Positions 1 to 8,123 of a DNA stretch of 39,315 nucleotides are shown here, piece after piece. The DNA is from Acidobacteriota bacterium (GTDB taxonomy: Bacteria; Acidobacteriota; Vicinamibacteria; Vicinamibacterales; UBA2999). A program made the position numbers and the translations under genes. The stretch spans positions 1-39,315 of the forward strand of contig JACPCS010000148.1 in assembly GCA_016184455.1 (NCBI GenBank). Reading direction: 5' to 3'. The notes below the pieces were generated by a model that had not been told where the DNA came from, did no database searches, and saw only the letters and a program-made list of their open reading frames with translations. Each line of letters opens with the position of its first letter. The first letter of the stretch is position 1.

Positions 1-2106
1 TACGACACGCTGCTGCTCGCCACCGGCAGCTCGGCCTGGCGGCCGCCGATTCCAGGGCTCGATCAGGACGGTGTCTTCGTCTTCCGCACGCTCGATGACA
101 CGCGCGAGCTGCTCCAGCGCTCGGGCCCCGGCGTGAAAGCCGTCGTGATCGGCGGCGGTCTCCTCGGCCTCGAAGCGGCGCGCGGACTTCAGGTGCAGGG
201 ATGTGACGTCACGCTCGTGCACCTGATGGCGACGCTGATGGAGCGGCAGCTCGATCCGGATGCCGGCCAGTACCTCGCCGGCAAGATGGAGGACCTCGGG
301 ATTCGCGTCCTGCTCGGCCGCTCCACGGCCGCGGTGCTCGGCAACGGGCGCGTCGAAGGCGTGGCGCTCGAAGACGGCACACTCCTCGAAGCCGACCTCG
401 TCGTCGTTGCCGCCGGTATCCGTCCGAACGTGGCGCTGGCGTACCGAGCCGGCCTGCACGTCAACCGGGGCATCGTCGTCAACGACCACATGGAGACCAG
501 CTGTCCCGACATCTTCGCGGTCGGCGAGTGCGTCGAGCACAGAGGCGTCTGTTACGGGCTCATTGCGCCGCTCATCGAACAGGGCAAGGTGCTGGCGGCA
601 ACGATCACCGGCAATCGTGGACCTCTGTATGCGGGAACGGTGCAGGCGGCCAAGCTCAAGATCATGGGCGTCGACGTCTTCTCGGCGGGCGACTGGAGCG
701 AGCAGCACGCCGAGCCGGTCCGCTACGAGGATCGTGCGTTCGGCATCTACAAGAAGCTGACGCTGAGAGACGGTCGGCTCATCGGAGTCATCCTGGTCGG
801 CGACACCTCCGACAGCCATCGCTACATGGACTGGCTGCGCGGCGCGGCCGACCTCACCGCCGAGCGGCGGCATCTGCTGTTTCCGCTGCCCGCCGCCGAT
901 GCCGGTCTCGATGTGGCGGAGATGGCCGACAGCGCCACCGTGTGCGGCTGCATCGGCGTGACGAAGGGCGCCATCGTGCGCGCGATCCACGAGCGCGGCG
1001 TCACCACGCTGTCGCAGCTCAAGGAGTGCACGCGCGCGAGCACCGGCTGCGGAAGCTGCACGAGTCTCTGTCAGGACCTGCTGCGGGCCGCCGCCCCCGA
1101 GTTCGAGGAGGAGGCGAAAAAGGTCATCTGTGCGTGCGTGCCGTTCGCGGAGGACCGCCTCCGCGACATTCTCCGCAGCCAGAAGCTGCGCTCCGTTCAG
1201 GAGGTACTCGACATCTACGGCAATGGCGTCGGCTGCGAAGTGTGCAAGCCGGCCTTGAGCTACATGCTCGACATGCTCTGGTGCGGTGAGCACGACGAGG
1301 ATCGCTCGGCGCGCTTCATCAACGACCGCGTCCACGCCAACATCCAGAACGACGGCACCTTCTCGGTGGTGCCGCGCATCCGCGGCGGCGTCACGAGCCC
1401 CGCGGAGCTGCGCCGGATTGCGGACGTCGCAGAGAAGTACGACGTCCGTATGGTCAAGATCACGGGCAGTCAGCGCATCGATCTCCTGGGGATCCGCAAG
1501 GAAGATCTGCCGAAGGTGTGGGCCGATCTCGGCATGCCGTCGGGCCAGGCGTACACGAAGGGCGTGCGGATGGTGAAGACATGCGTCGGCACCGACTTCT
1601 GCCGCTTCGGCACGCAGGACTCGATTGCCGCGGGCATCGAGATGGAGCGGCGGTTCGAGCAGCTCTACACGCCGCACAAGGTGAAGATGGCGGCGGTCGG
1701 CTGCCCGCGCAACTGCGCTGAGGCGACGGTCAAGGACATCGGCCTCGTCGGTGTCGAGGGCGGCTGGCAGGTGGTGGTCGGCGGCGCAGCAGGAAAGGGC
1801 GTGCGCAAGGCCGACCTGCTGACGACGGTCGAAACGACGCGGCAGGCGCTCGAGGCAGCCGAGCTCTTCTTCCAGTACTACCGCGAGAACGCCAACTACC
1901 TCGAGCGAACGTACGACTTCGTGGAGCGGCTCGGGATCGAGAAGGTCCGCAAGGAAACCGTGTACGCGTCCGAAGCCGTCAGGCACGCGCTGCTGGATCG
2001 CCTGCGCAAGTCGAAGGCCCGCGCGCGCGACGCGTGGCACGAAGGACGGCAGCCCCGCCACCCGACGCAGTTCATTCCGCTCACGCCGATGGAGACGCTC
2101 GTATGA
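1..2106 (+). CDS. nirB: Nitrite reductase [NAD(P)H] large subunit, 5' partial
   Basis: Assimilatory-type cytoplasmic nitrite reductase, reducing nitrite to ammonia with NAD(P)H through FAD, [2Fe-2S], [4Fe-4S] and siroheme. The frame is open from base 1, so the N-terminus (roughly 100 residues by comparison with the family) lies outside. Visible in order: FAD/NAD-binding oxidoreductase with the dinucleotide motif GGGLLGLEAA; two BFD-like cysteine modules (CGC...CGSC near visible residues 314-350, CAC...CEVC near 376-420); the nitrite/sulfite reductase half-domain; and the siroheme/[4Fe-4S] cysteines TCVGTDFC (about 528-535) and GCPRNC (about 567-572). All four cluster cysteines are present. 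The stop overlaps nirD by 4 bases (ATGA), so the two are translationally coupled. Confidence 0.95.
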   Translation, partial: YDTLLLATGSSAWRPPIPGLDQDGVFVFRTLDDTRELLQRSGPGVKAVVIGGGLLGLEAARGLQVQGCDVTLVHLMATLMERQLDPDAGQYLAGKMEDLGIRVLLGRSTAAVLGNGRVEGVALEDGTLLEADLVVVAAGIRPNVALAYRAGLHVNRGIVVNDHMETSCPDIFAVGECVEHRGVCYGLIAPLIEQGKVLAATITGNRGPLYAGTVQAAKLKIMGVDVFSAGDWSEQHAEPVRYEDRAFGIYKKLTLRDGRLIGVILVGDTSDSHRYMDWLRGAADLTAERRHLLFPLPAADAGLDVAEMADSATVCGCIGVTKGAIVRAIHERGVTTLSQLKECTRASTGCGSCTSLCQDLLRAAAPEFEEEAKKVICACVPFAEDRLRDILRSQKLRSVQEVLDIYGNGVGCEVCKPALSYMLDMLWCGEHDEDRSARFINDRVHANIQNDGTFSVVPRIRGGVTSPAELRRIADVAEKYDVRMVKITGSQRIDLLGIRKEDLPKVWADLGMPSGQAYTKGVRMVKTCVGTDFCRFGTQDSIAAGIEMERRFEQLYTPHKVKMAAVGCPRNCAEATVKDIGLVGVEGGWQVVVGGAAGKGVRKADLLTTVETTRQALEAAELFFQYYRENANYLERTYDFVERLGIEKVRKETVYASEAVRHALLDRLRKSKARARDAWHEGRQPRHPTQFIPLTPMETLV

Positions 2107-2474
2107 CCGAATACCGTTGGGTACGCATCGCATCGTCCGACAGCATTCCGCTTCGAGAGGGGCGCGCCGTACATGTGGCCGACCGAGAGATTGCGCTCTT
2201 CAACCTCGGCGATCGCTTTCTCGCGGTCGACAACGCGTGTCCGCACCGCGGCGGTCCGCTCGCCGACGGCATCGTCGCCGGCGCGTCGGTCGTCTGTCCG
2301 CTGCATGCCTGGAAGATCGGCCTCGAAACGGGGAGCGTCGAGCGGCCCGCGGCCGGGTGCAGTTCGTCCCTCGCCACCTATCCGGTGCGCGTCGAAGGTG
2401 GAACGATCGTGCTCGGCCTGCCGATCGACCTTGTAGTCGTCGCCGCGCAGCGCTCAGAAGGAGCGGCGGCATGA
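2103..2474 (+). CDS. nirD: Nitrite reductase small subunit, Rieske-type
   Basis: Small [2Fe-2S] Rieske partner of NirB, 123 residues, about the family's usual 100-120. The cluster ligands are CPHRGG and CPLHAW, that is CxH and Cx2H. The start chosen is the ATG overlapping the nirB stop, giving MTEYRW; an upstream in-frame extension runs inside nirB and is not conserved-looking. Its own stop overlaps the ATG of the following transporter gene in the same ATGA fashion, so nirB, nirD and the transporter form one coupled operon. Confidence 0.95.
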   Translation: MTEYRWVRIASSDSIPLREGRAVHVADREIALFNLGDRFLAVDNACPHRGGPLADGIVAGASVVCPLHAWKIGLETGSVERPAAGCSSSLATYPVRVEGGTIVLGLPIDLVVVAAQRSEGAAA

Positions 2475-3724
2475 GCGGGTTCCTTCGCGCCGGTCATCTG
2501 CCCACGCTCGTCGCCGCGTTCCTGTTCTTCGACGTGAGCTTCATGGCGTGGGTGCTGCTGGGCCCCCTTGCCCCTTTTCTGCGGCAGGACCTTGGTCTGA
2601 GCGCCACCGGCCTCGGCCTGCTCACGGCCGTGCCGCTCCTCGGAGGATCGCTATGCCGGCCGGTCCTCGGTCTGGTGGAGGAGCGCGTCGGCGGGCGACG
2701 CGCAGGCTTGCTCGGCCTGGCGCTGACGATCGCGGCGCTGCTGGCTGGCTGGCAGTTCGGGCGCACCGTGGCGCACTTCTACGTCCTCGCCTTCTTCCTC
2801 GGGATCGCTGGTGCGAGCTTCGCCGTAGCGCTGCCGCTCGCGAGCCGCTGGTATCCGCCGCAGTATCAAGGACTGGCGATGGGGATTGCGGGCGCCGGCA
2901 ATTCCGGGACGCTCCTCGCCACACTCTTCGCGCCGCGGCTGGCCGAGCGCTTCGGCTGGCAGGCGACCTTCGGCCTTGCCGTCGCGCCGCTCGCCCTCGT
3001 TCTCATCATCTTTGCGCTGCTCGCTCGCGACAGTCCGCGGCGGCCGCCGCGAGCCTCGGCGGCCGCCTATCGCGCCGTGCTGCGCGAGACCGATACGCTG
3101 GCGCTGTCCTTTCTCTATGCACTCACATTCGGCGGCTTTGTCGGATTTGCCACCTTCCTCACCACGTTCTTCCATGACGCGTATCGCGTCTCGCGTGTAA
3201 CGGCTGGCGACCTCACGACCATCGTGGTAGTCGCCGGGAGCGTGCTGCGACCGGTCGGTGGGTGGCTCTCCGATCGCGTGGGCGGCTACCGTGTGCTGGT
3301 GCTGCTCCTGGCAGGCTTTGCCATCTGCGTAGGGTTCGTCGCGACGATGCCGAACGTGCACGTCGCGGTGGCCGTGCTCTTCGTCGGCGTCGGGCTGCTG
3401 GGGATGGGCAACGGCGCCGTGTTCCAGCTGGTGCCGCAGCGCTTCCCGGAACGGATCGGCGTTGTGACCGGGGTCGTCGGCGCAGCAGGCGGGCTGGGTG
3501 GATTCCTTCTGCCGTCGGCGCTCGGAGCGGTGCGCGATGCGACCGGCTCGTATGCGGCCGGCCTGCTCGGCTGCGCTGGCGTGTTTCTGGCTGGCACCGT
3601 CGTGCTGCTGGAGCTCGGCGCGCGCTGGGCGGTTCGCTGGCAGACGCGCGCCGTCCGGCAGGCGGGCGTCTATTCGTACCGCACGGCGCTGTTCGGCGCC
3701 GAGCAGGGCGCGTGGGGCGAGTAG
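2471..3724 (+). CDS. narK: Nitrate/nitrite MFS transporter (NarK/NNP family)
   Basis: Major facilitator protein of 417 residues with about 12 hydrophobic segments. Two glycine/asparagine-rich nitrate-signature stretches typical of the nitrate-nitrite porter family are visible: GIAGAGNSG near residue 138 and GMGNGAVFQLVPQRFPE near 311, followed by VVGAAGGLGGF. It probably imports nitrate (or exchanges nitrate and nitrite) across the inner membrane for the NirBD enzyme encoded just upstream. The ATG at 2471 overlaps the nirD stop. The 3' end, including the TAG stop, lies in a 9-bp direct repeat. Substrate direction cannot be read from sequence. Confidence 0.88.
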   Translation: MSGFLRAGHLPTLVAAFLFFDVSFMAWVLLGPLAPFLRQDLGLSATGLGLLTAVPLLGGSLCRPVLGLVEERVGGRRAGLLGLALTIAALLAGWQFGRTVAHFYVLAFFLGIAGASFAVALPLASRWYPPQYQGLAMGIAGAGNSGTLLATLFAPRLAERFGWQATFGLAVAPLALVLIIFALLARDSPRRPPRASAAAYRAVLRETDTLALSFLYALTFGGFVGFATFLTTFFHDAYRVSRVTAGDLTTIVVVAGSVLRPVGGWLSDRVGGYRVLVLLLAGFAICVGFVATMPNVHVAVAVLFVGVGLLGMGNGAVFQLVPQRFPERIGVVTGVVGAAGGLGGFLLPSALGAVRDATGSYAAGLLGCAGVFLAGTVVLLELGARWAVRWQTRAVRQAGVYSYRTALFGAEQGAWGE

Positions 3725-3736
3725 GGCGAGTAGGGC
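3706..3736 (+). repeat. 9-bp tandem repeat at the narK stop
   Basis: About three and a half copies of a 9-base unit, GGGCGCGTG then GGGCGAGTA twice, then GGGCG. The narK stop codon TAG lies within the repeat, so the last residues of NarK (about GAWGE) are repeat-encoded. No wider function is evident. Confidence 0.7.
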
Positions 3737-3816
3737 GCGGCTGGTTTCTGTCAAAAATGTCGGCGTCTTCGGTTCGCTCGACATCGATGTAGCCGCCGCA
3801 GAACCGCCGTGCACGA

Positions 3817-3830
3817 AAATCGGCCGATTT
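3817..3830. promoter_or_regulatory. 14-bp perfect palindrome upstream of the GAF-ANTAR gene
   Basis: AAATCGGCCGATTT is a perfect palindrome 20 bases before the ATG at 3850. A second inverted repeat, GCCGCG-ACT-CGCGGC (3833-3847), follows directly. Together they could be an operator or leader-RNA structure for the regulator gene. I could not match either to the ANTAR target pattern of two stems with six-base loops carrying A at position 1 and G at position 4. Confidence 0.4.
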
Positions 3831-3849
3831 CGGCCGCGACTCGCGGCTC

Positions 3850-4605
3850 ATGTCGGTTCGCAACTTGCAGGTGGCCATGGCTCCGGGTGTGATCAGTTCC
3901 TACTCCTTCGACAACGACGGCGCCAGCGAAATCGATCTGCTGCACGAGATCGGGAGCCGCATTGCGTCCGCGGACCCGCTCCATGCCGTCCTCGGGCGTG
4001 TCGTCGAGTTCGTCGTCAGCGTCGTCGCGTGCGACTCGTGCTTCGTCTACGTGCTGGAGAGCGACGACCTGGTCCTCCGCGCGTCGAAGACGCCGCACCC
4101 CGACGTCGTCGATCGGCTGACGCTGCGCGTCGGCCAGGGAATCACGGGCTGGGTCGCCGAGCACCGGGAGCCGGTGGCCGTGTGGGAGCGTGCGTTCGAG
4201 GATCCGCGGTTTCAGACGTTCAACGAGCTGCCCGAGGATCGCTACGAGGCCTTTCTCTCCGTGCCGGTGCTGTCGCGCGGAAAGCTCGTGGGTGTGATCA
4301 ACGTCCAGCATCGCGAACCGCACGTGCATACGCGACGTGAGATTCAGGTTATTTCGACAATCGGCTTCCTGGTGGGTGCCGAGATCGAGATGGCCCGGCT
4401 CGAGACCGAGAACACGGAGCTCTTCGAGCAGCTCGAGACGCGGAAGATCGTGGACCGTGCGAAGGGGATTCTGCAGCGCGACCTTGGCGTCACCGAGGAA
4501 GACGCCTACCTCACCATCCAGCGTCAGAGCCGGCAGCGGCGGAAGAGCAAGAAGGAGATCGCCGAGGCCATCGTCCTCGCCGACGAGCTCCGCCGCCGAA
4601 CGTAG
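3850..4605 (+). CDS. GAF-ANTAR transcription antitermination regulator
   Basis: Cytoplasmic sensor-regulator of 251 residues. Residues about 25-180 form a GAF ligand-binding domain (DLLHEIGSRIASADPL... through the GVINVQHREPH strand). After a short coiled linker (EMARLETENTELFEQLETR), residues about 195-250 form an ANTAR RNA-binding domain (KIVDRAKGILQRDLGVTEEDAYLTIQ, then RQRRKSKKEIAEAI). ANTAR proteins bind paired hairpins in leader RNA and prevent termination; NasR of Klebsiella does this for nitrate assimilation genes. Position next to nirBD-narK suggests a similar role, but the GAF ligand is unknown and no target RNA was found here. Starts at 3850 (ATG) or 3877 (ATG) are both possible. 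Confidence 0.9.
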   Translation: MSVRNLQVAMAPGVISSYSFDNDGASEIDLLHEIGSRIASADPLHAVLGRVVEFVVSVVACDSCFVYVLESDDLVLRASKTPHPDVVDRLTLRVGQGITGWVAEHREPVAVWERAFEDPRFQTFNELPEDRYEAFLSVPVLSRGKLVGVINVQHREPHVHTRREIQVISTIGFLVGAEIEMARLETENTELFEQLETRKIVDRAKGILQRDLGVTEEDAYLTIQRQSRQRRKSKKEIAEAIVLADELRRRT

Positions 4606-4644
4606 CGTCCGGCTATCGTACGTGGCGTCCGGCTTTAGCCGGAC
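4606..4644. repeat. REP-like dispersed hairpin with partial copy
   Basis: A perfect hairpin, GTCCGGCT-TT-AGCCGGAC, lies at 4627-4644, preceded by a partial copy (CGTCCGGCT at 4606-4614) in the same orientation. It lies in the gap between the GAF-ANTAR and cupin genes, 19 bases before the cupin ATG. It has the look of a dispersed REP-type palindrome. It could also act as an intercistronic attenuator, but there is no T-run. Confidence 0.6.
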
Positions 4645-4663
4645 CGGGCGTACCATCGCCGGC

Positions 4664-5059
4664 ATGGCGATGTTCGAGACCAAGCAGCTTCCCGCCGGAC
4701 GCGACGCCGTGGCGCCCGATGGATCCGACGTCCGAGTCCTCCTGGCGCTTCAAGGCGGCGGCATGGCGCACTTCGAGCTCGCGCCGGATCAGACGTCGAA
4801 GGCGGTGACGCACCGCACCGTCGAGGAGATCTGGTTCTTTCTGTCAGGCCACGGTCAGATGTGGCGTAAGCGGGACGACCACGTCAGCGTCGTCGACGTC
4901 TCGCCCGGCACCTGCATCACGATTCCGCTCGGCACGCAGTTCCAGTTCCGCAGCACCGGTTCTGAGCCGCTCGCGGCGGTCGGCGTGACGATGCCCCCGT
5001 GGCCGGGAGAGGGCGAGGCGGTCATCGTGAGCGGCCAATGGGCCCCGACGGTTCCGTGA
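4664..5059 (+). CDS. Cupin-domain protein
   Basis: Small single-domain cupin of 131 residues. Conserved cupin motif 1 is recognisable as THRTVEEIWFFLSGHGQMW and motif 2 as PGTCITIPLGTQFQFRSTG, but the usual metal-binding HxH of motif 1 is reduced to one histidine plus glutamate, so metal binding is uncertain. Substrate is unknown. The start is the first ATG of MAMFETKQ, just after the REP-like hairpin. It is convergent with the GNAT gene, with 42 bases between stops. Confidence 0.8.
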   Translation: MAMFETKQLPAGRDAVAPDGSDVRVLLALQGGGMAHFELAPDQTSKAVTHRTVEEIWFFLSGHGQMWRKRDDHVSVVDVSPGTCITIPLGTQFQFRSTGSEPLAAVGVTMPPWPGEGEAVIVSGQWAPTVP

Positions 5060-5101
5060 TCACACGCGTGTCGAGCCGCGCCATGCGGTCATGCGCAGCC
5101 A

Positions 5102-5593
5102 CTATTCGCGGATGTGCGGCGCGAACGTCGCCAGATCCGTCGGCGTGCCGGGGTCGACCGCCCTGGCAAATGCGTACTGCGTCTTGATGCTCGTGTAGCC
5201 CAGGTGTTCGTAGAACCGGTGCGCGGCCGTGCGGCCGACGCTCGACCAGAGGCGCACGACAGGGCAGCCCCTGTCCCCGGCCCACGCCTCGGCGTGTTGC
5301 ATCAGCAGACGCCCGATGCCCGTGCCACGGTACGCGCGGTCGACGACCAGGCCCGCGATGTTGACGAACGGTCCGGTCTCGACGTATTCGGCGACGACCG
5401 CGTGCAGCCAGCCGGCCGGGCGGCCGTCGCGTTCAGCGACGAAGAAGCGGTGATCGTGTTTCGCGAGAATGCGGGCCAGACGGGCCGCGACCTCGCTGGG
5501 TGGCACGTCGTACCCGAGCTGTGCGGTCAGCCGGGCGATGGCCGGGGCGTCGGTTGCGCGGGCGAGTCGGATGGTCGCCATGTCTCGTAGCAC
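5102..5593 (-). CDS. GNAT-family N-acetyltransferase
   Basis: Acetyl-CoA-dependent acetyltransferase of about 160-164 residues spanning one GNAT fold. The acetyl-CoA loop motif RGTGIG follows the conserved beta-strand VNIAGLVVDRAY, and the C-terminal HRFYEHLGY is typical. The substrate cannot be predicted. Start choice is open: a GGAG (5600-5603) lies 6 bases before a GTG at 5593, while the family-like N-terminus MATIRLARATDAPAI begins at an ATG at 5581. The upstream region on this strand is a repeat array following the glycosyltransferase gene. Confidence 0.88.
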   Translation of the reverse strand: MLRDMATIRLARATDAPAIARLTAQLGYDVPPSEVAARLARILAKHDHRFFVAERDGRPAGWLHAVVAEYVETGPFVNIAGLVVDRAYRGTGIGRLLMQHAEAWAGDRGCPVVRLWSSVGRTAAHRFYEHLGYTSIKTQYAFARAVDPGTPTDLATFAPHIRE

Positions 5594-5658
5594 CAATTAC
5601 TCCAGAAATAACCCACTTACCGCGGCCTGAGTGGCGGACATCGGGACCCCTCCTCGGG

Positions 5659-5750
5659 TGAACCGCACCGAGTTCATCGAGTTCGCACCGACGAGCGTCA
5701 GATGGCTCGCACCGACGAGCGTCAGCCGGATCGCACCGACCAGCGTCAGG
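5659..5750 (-). repeat. Short tandem repeat array, locus 1 (core GTCGGTGCGATC)
   Basis: Three clear 22-24 bp units (5681-5704, 5705-5728, 5729-5750) and one degenerate unit (about 5659-5680). On the minus strand each reads GTCGGTGCGA followed by a variable part and CTGACGC. The array lies directly 3' of the glycosyltransferase gene in its sense orientation, and the glycosyltransferase stop TGA (5748-5746) is part of the CTGACGC element. The same core recurs at 33282-33543 and 34071-34280. Confidence 0.85.
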
Positions 5751-6519
5751 AGGACGGCACCTTCTCCTCCCGCTGCATCTCCCAGAGCTTCGCGAACTTC
5801 AGGAAGACCGAGTACGCGTTCATCAACGAGATCGTGAGTCCCGCGGTACCGTCGAGGATGCCGCGCCGCAGCAGATAGTTCCGAAGAAACGCGGCGGGCG
5901 GGTGCACGAGCAGGTGCAGCGGCCCCGATCGGCGTCCTGACTCGTGCATCTGACGGGCCGCCAGCGTCGTGTAGTGGTTGATGCGATCGAGCTGATCGCG
6001 CAGGTTGCGAAACGAGTAGTGCTGGAGCTCGTGGCGCAGCTGGCCGACGGGTCCGTCGACCGACACCGATTCGTGCACGTACTGGCCGCGCCAGCGCGCC
6101 GTGCGGCGGTCGTAGAGCCGCGTCTGGTAATCGGGATAGAAGTCAGTCGTCCGTACCCAGCGTCCAAGGTGGTAGGCGACGCGCGGCAGGCGGTAGCCGC
6201 CGAGCGGCGGCTCCGTTGTCAGCAGCGTCCGCACCTCGGCGGCGAGGGCCGGCGTGATCCGCTCGTCGGCATCGAGCGAGAAGATCCAGTCGTGCGACGC
6301 CCGCTCGGCCGCGAAGTTCTTCTGATCCACGTAGCCGGTCCACTCGCGGCACAGGACGACCGCGCCCGTGCTCCGTGCGATGTCAACCGTTCCGTCGGTG
6401 CTACCGCAGTCGACGACGAGCACTTCGTCGGCCCAGCGGGCGCTGTCGATGGCGGCCGCGATGTGTTCCGCCTCCTTCAGCGTGATGATCGTGACGGTGA
6501 CCTTTGGCACGCCCGGCAA
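5746..6519 (-). CDS. Family 2 glycosyltransferase (WaaE/KdtX-like)
   Basis: Cytoplasmic-face GT-A glycosyltransferase of 257 residues. The N-terminus VTVTIITLKEAEHIAAAID, the nucleotide-sugar strand VLVVDCGSTDGT and the DAD motif in FSLDADERI are diagnostic of GT2. The middle region (GRWVRTTDFYPDYQTRLYDR, HESVSVDGPVGQLRHELQHY) resembles lipopolysaccharide-core beta-1,4-glucosyltransferases of the WaaE/KdtX type. A hydrophobic C-terminal segment probably associates with the membrane. The stop codon is supplied by the adjoining repeat. The gene starts 2 bases beyond the tolC-like stop, so the two are probably cotranscribed. Confidence 0.9.
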   Translation of the reverse strand: MPGVPKVTVTIITLKEAEHIAAAIDSARWADEVLVVDCGSTDGTVDIARSTGAVVLCREWTGYVDQKNFAAERASHDWIFSLDADERITPALAAEVRTLLTTEPPLGGYRLPRVAYHLGRWVRTTDFYPDYQTRLYDRRTARWRGQYVHESVSVDGPVGQLRHELQHYSFRNLRDQLDRINHYTTLAARQMHESGRRSGPLHLLVHPPAAFLRNYLLRRGILDGTAGLTISLMNAYSVFLKFAKLWEMQREEKVPSS

Positions 6520-6521
6520 TG

Positions 6522-8099
6522 TTACCTGAGCGGTGCCGCCTGCACCGTCTCGAAGTCGACGACCGAGCGGGCATAGTCGAGCGTGGCGCGCAGCTCGGTG
6601 TTCCGAGCCTGTGCCAGATCGCGCTGCGCCTGGAAGACGAAGAAGCCGGTGGAGGTGCCGGCCGCAAACTTCCGCTCTTCCGCTTCGAGCCGCCGCTCCG
6701 CCAGCTGCCGCGACACCCTCGTCGTCTCGATGCGCTTCTGATTCGTGAGCACCTGCCGCGCGGTTTCCCGCACTTCGGTGGCCACCTGCAGCTGCTGATG
6801 GCGGAGCTCGGTGGCTGATTTCGTGTACTGCAGCCGCGCGCGGGCAAGGCCGGCCGCCTGCGGCGTCGGACCCACCGGGTAGCTCACGGTGAGCGACGCC
6901 GTCCAGCTCGGAAAGTTGTTGCCGAACAGGTCGCCGAGGACGTCGCCGAAGCCGCGCTGCTGTTGCCCGATGACGGGGCCCGGAAAGCCGGTGCCTCGAA
7001 GGAACTCCGTGCCGCCGAGGCCGGTGAGGCCGTAATCGACGCTGGCGGTCACATCGGGCAGCGTCTGGTTGCGGAAGTAGCGGAGGTTGATGTCGGCCGT
7101 CTCGAGGCTCTTCTGCGTCCGCTGCAGGTCGGTGCGCGCCGCAAGCGCCGCCCGGACGGCGGCATCGACGTCGACGCCGGTCGCCGCAAAGACCGGTGGC
7201 GTCGACGGCTCGATCCGAAGCGTCCAGAAGTCGGGCGCGGCCGGGTCGTACACGAGCGCCCGCAGCGCATCCTCGGCGGTGGCAATCTGCGCCTCCGCGA
7301 CGATCGCCGTCTCTTCGCGCTGCGCCACCTCCGCCTCGGCCTCGACGATGTCGATCGGCGCGGTGGTGCCGATTTCGACCCGCGCGCGCGTCTCACGCAG
7401 CCAGTTGCGCGCGAGGTCGAGCGACTGCTGCTGCACCTGCAGGTTGGCGATCGCGAACGCGAGATCCCAGTAGGCGCGCCGGACGGCCCGCGCGGTCGCG
7501 GCGATCGACTGCCGCAGCGTCACGTCGGCGACCTCGCGCGTCTTTCGACTCACCTGCAGCTGCTGGCGCGCCGTGTCGATCGCGAGGCCGCGCAGCAGCG
7601 GCTGCCGGTAGCTCAGCGCGAGCGACGACCGCAGCTGCGGCGAGAAGTTGGTGAAGATGTTCGTCGTCGTCGCCCGCGAGCTGTCCCAGCCGACGCTGTA
7701 GGCGCCCCCCCAGGGGAGCGTCTGCGCGAGGCCGACGTTCGTGCTGATCCGCTCGTCGGTGATCTTGGGGCCGAGCGCGCCCGACAGGAAGCTGGCGTTC
7801 GGCGTGTCGATGCTCTGGCCCTGCACCGTGCTCGTGACCGACGGGAACCACGCGGCCTGCGCCTGCGCGACGCCGAGGTCCTCGATTTGCGGATCGAGGC
7901 GCGCCACCTGCACGCCGAGGTTGTGCTCGAGCGCGAGGCGGACGGCGTCGTCGATCGTGAGCCGCCGGACGGCACCCCAACGCGCAGGCGTGCGCGTTGG
8001 GGACCCCGCTCTGTCGGCTTGCGCCGCGGCGAAGGTCGGCAGGCCGAGCGCGGCCGCGAGGGCCAGCGCGCACGTGTGTCGAAGCAGGTTCGTCCGCAT
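6522..8099 (-). CDS. TolC-family outer-membrane efflux protein
   Basis: 525-residue outer-membrane channel component of an export or efflux system. It has a signal peptide (MRTNLLRHTC...TFAAAQ, cleavage near residue 27) and two repeated OEP domains rich in coiled coil: LTIDDAVRLALEHNLGVQVA starts the first, and AAVRAALAARTDLQRTQKSL the second. The start ATG at 8099 has GGAG 9 bases upstream. The partner pump and adaptor are not in the window. Residues 33-42 (SPTRTPARWG) are encoded by a 28-nt hairpin inserted in frame just after the signal peptide. The pyrE start is only 24 bases away on the opposite strand, so promoters must extend into coding sequence. Confidence 0.92.
   Translation of the reverse strand: MRTNLLRHTCALALAAALGLPTFAAAQADRAGSPTRTPARWGAVRRLTIDDAVRLALEHNLGVQVARLDPQIEDLGVAQAQAAWFPSVTSTVQGQSIDTPNASFLSGALGPKITDERISTNVGLAQTLPWGGAYSVGWDSSRATTTNIFTNFSPQLRSSLALSYRQPLLRGLAIDTARQQLQVSRKTREVADVTLRQSIAATARAVRRAYWDLAFAIANLQVQQQSLDLARNWLRETRARVEIGTTAPIDIVEAEAEVAQREETAIVAEAQIATAEDALRALVYDPAAPDFWTLRIEPSTPPVFAATGVDVDAAVRAALAARTDLQRTQKSLETADINLRYFRNQTLPDVTASVDYGLTGLGGTEFLRGTGFPGPVIGQQQRGFGDVLGDLFGNNFPSWTASLTVSYPVGPTPQAAGLARARLQYTKSATELRHQQLQVATEVRETARQVLTNQKRIETTRVSRQLAERRLEAEERKFAAGTSTGFFVFQAQRDLAQARNTELRATLDYARSVVDFETVQAAPLR
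7975..8002 (-). repeat. 28-nt hairpin element inside tolC
   Basis: Perfect 12-bp stem with 4-base loop: CCCCAACGCGCA, GGCG, TGCGCGTTGGGG. It is in frame within the tolC-like gene, between the signal peptide and the first OEP helix. A near-identical hairpin lies in truA at 8777-8804, with the loop as its reverse complement (CGCC), which suggests a mobile palindromic family present in both orientations. Confidence 0.8.
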
Positions 8100-8123
8100 G
8101 GTGTGTCGCTCCAGGTGAAGATT

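Noticed and set aside
2034-2102. NirD extended upstream into nirB
   Set aside because: The extension is nirB coding sequence in another frame; the ATGA overlap start gives the normal Rieske length.
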